Of a stretch of 6,033 nt of DNA, positions 5,772 through 6,033 are shown one piece after another. The DNA is taken from contig JAIVHR010000058.1 of NCBI GenBank assembly GCA_020200935.1, forward strand, positions 1 to 6,033, in the 5' to 3' direction. The notes under the pieces were generated by a model. That model had not been told where the DNA came from. It was given only the letters and a program-made list of their open reading frames with translations, and did no database searches. A program made the translations under genes and the position numbers. The stretch comes from Sphingomonadales bacterium (lineage in GTDB: Bacteria > Pseudomonadota > Alphaproteobacteria > Sphingomonadales > Sphingomonadaceae). How positions within the stretch are numbered: the stretch's first letter is position 1; each line of letters opens with the position of its first letter.

Positions 5772-6033
5772 GCGAGGTCGGTACCAACACCGAGCTGCTC
5801 GTCACCTGCCTGCACGACATGGCCGACGGCGAGGAACAGCTCGCCGATCGGCTGGGCAAGATCGCCGCGCATGCGACGGACGAGCGGCTGAGCGAGGCGT
5901 TCGGCGCCATCGTCGAGCGGGCAGCGGCCTTCGCCCGACGCTTCCATGAGGCGGCGAGCGCGGTAGAGGCGCCCGAGCCCGACGCCGACAATATCTGGAT
6001 GCGCGGCATTCTCGACGATGCAGAGCGCGACAC
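5768..6033 (+). CDS. DUF892 (YciE/YciF) ferritin-like domain protein, 5' part
   Basis: The first 88 codons of a gene leaving the right edge. The ATG at 5768 overlaps the DUF1989 stop (ATGA); only a weak ACGAG (5758-5762) precedes it, so translation is probably coupled. The sequence resembles the DUF892 ferritin-like four-helix family: a first helix with LHDMADGEEQLADRLGKIA, then DERLSEAFGAIVERAAAFARRF as a second helix, then the NIWMRGILDDAERD segment that starts the next helix. The E-rich helix pattern (E24/E25 in the first helix) fits the di-iron ferritin-like fold, but the later ligand helices lie outside the window. DUF892 proteins are often linked to stress responses; their chemistry is mostly unknown. 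Here the tight coupling to a heme-enzyme family gene suggests iron or redox support, which is inference. Confidence 0.82.
   Translation, partial: MSEVGTNTELLVTCLHDMADGEEQLADRLGKIAAHATDERLSEAFGAIVERAAAFARRFHEAASAVEAPEPDADNIWMRGILDDAERD

Overview
The window looks like a chromosomal piece of a GC-rich alphaproteobacterium, most probably a sphingomonad. The evidence is the GC-rich third codon positions, the protein resemblances, and an imperfect inverted copy of the GTTCGTCC-GAGC-TTGTCGAAGG type of intergenic repeat, which I recall as abundant in Sphingomonadales. No rRNA, tRNA, CRISPR array, transposase or integrase was seen.

Layout. (1) Positions 1-759, minus strand: the first 253 codons of a YghU-type glutathione transferase / disulfide-bond oxidoreductase that runs off the left edge. 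(2) Positions 760-1137: a divergent intergenic region with a long imperfect inverted repeat and a short dyad. (3) Positions 1138-3920, plus strand: an 819-residue protein combining a SAM methyltransferase, a GT-B (GT4-like) glycosyltransferase and a GT-A (GT2-like) glycosyltransferase. It overlaps a 108-residue protein of unknown function at an ATGA stop/start. (4) Positions 3995-4357: a GNAT acetyltransferase remnant. Its N- and C-terminal parts are joined in frame, but the central acetyl-CoA-binding core is missing. (5) Positions 4498-6033: a tightly coupled operon of a YqcI/YcgG (GntA-like, heme-dependent N-hydroxylase family) protein, a DUF1989 (urea-carboxylase-associated / carboxyguanidine deiminase family) protein and the start of a DUF892 ferritin-like protein. 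Both junctions are ATGA overlaps.

How the parts may work together. The fused enzyme and its small partner look like a self-contained glycan-assembly unit (surface polysaccharide or glycoconjugate), though no acceptor or substrate can be read from the sequence. The GntA-like/DUF1989/DUF892 set is the strongest candidate for a little-described system. It pairs a family with a characterised N-hydroxylase of a guanidino compound with a family containing carboxyguanidine deiminases, then adds a ferritin-like four-helix protein. That suggests oxidative handling of a guanidino or other N-containing metabolite, with iron or redox support. This is inference: no other guanitoxin genes and no guanidine riboswitch are visible here.
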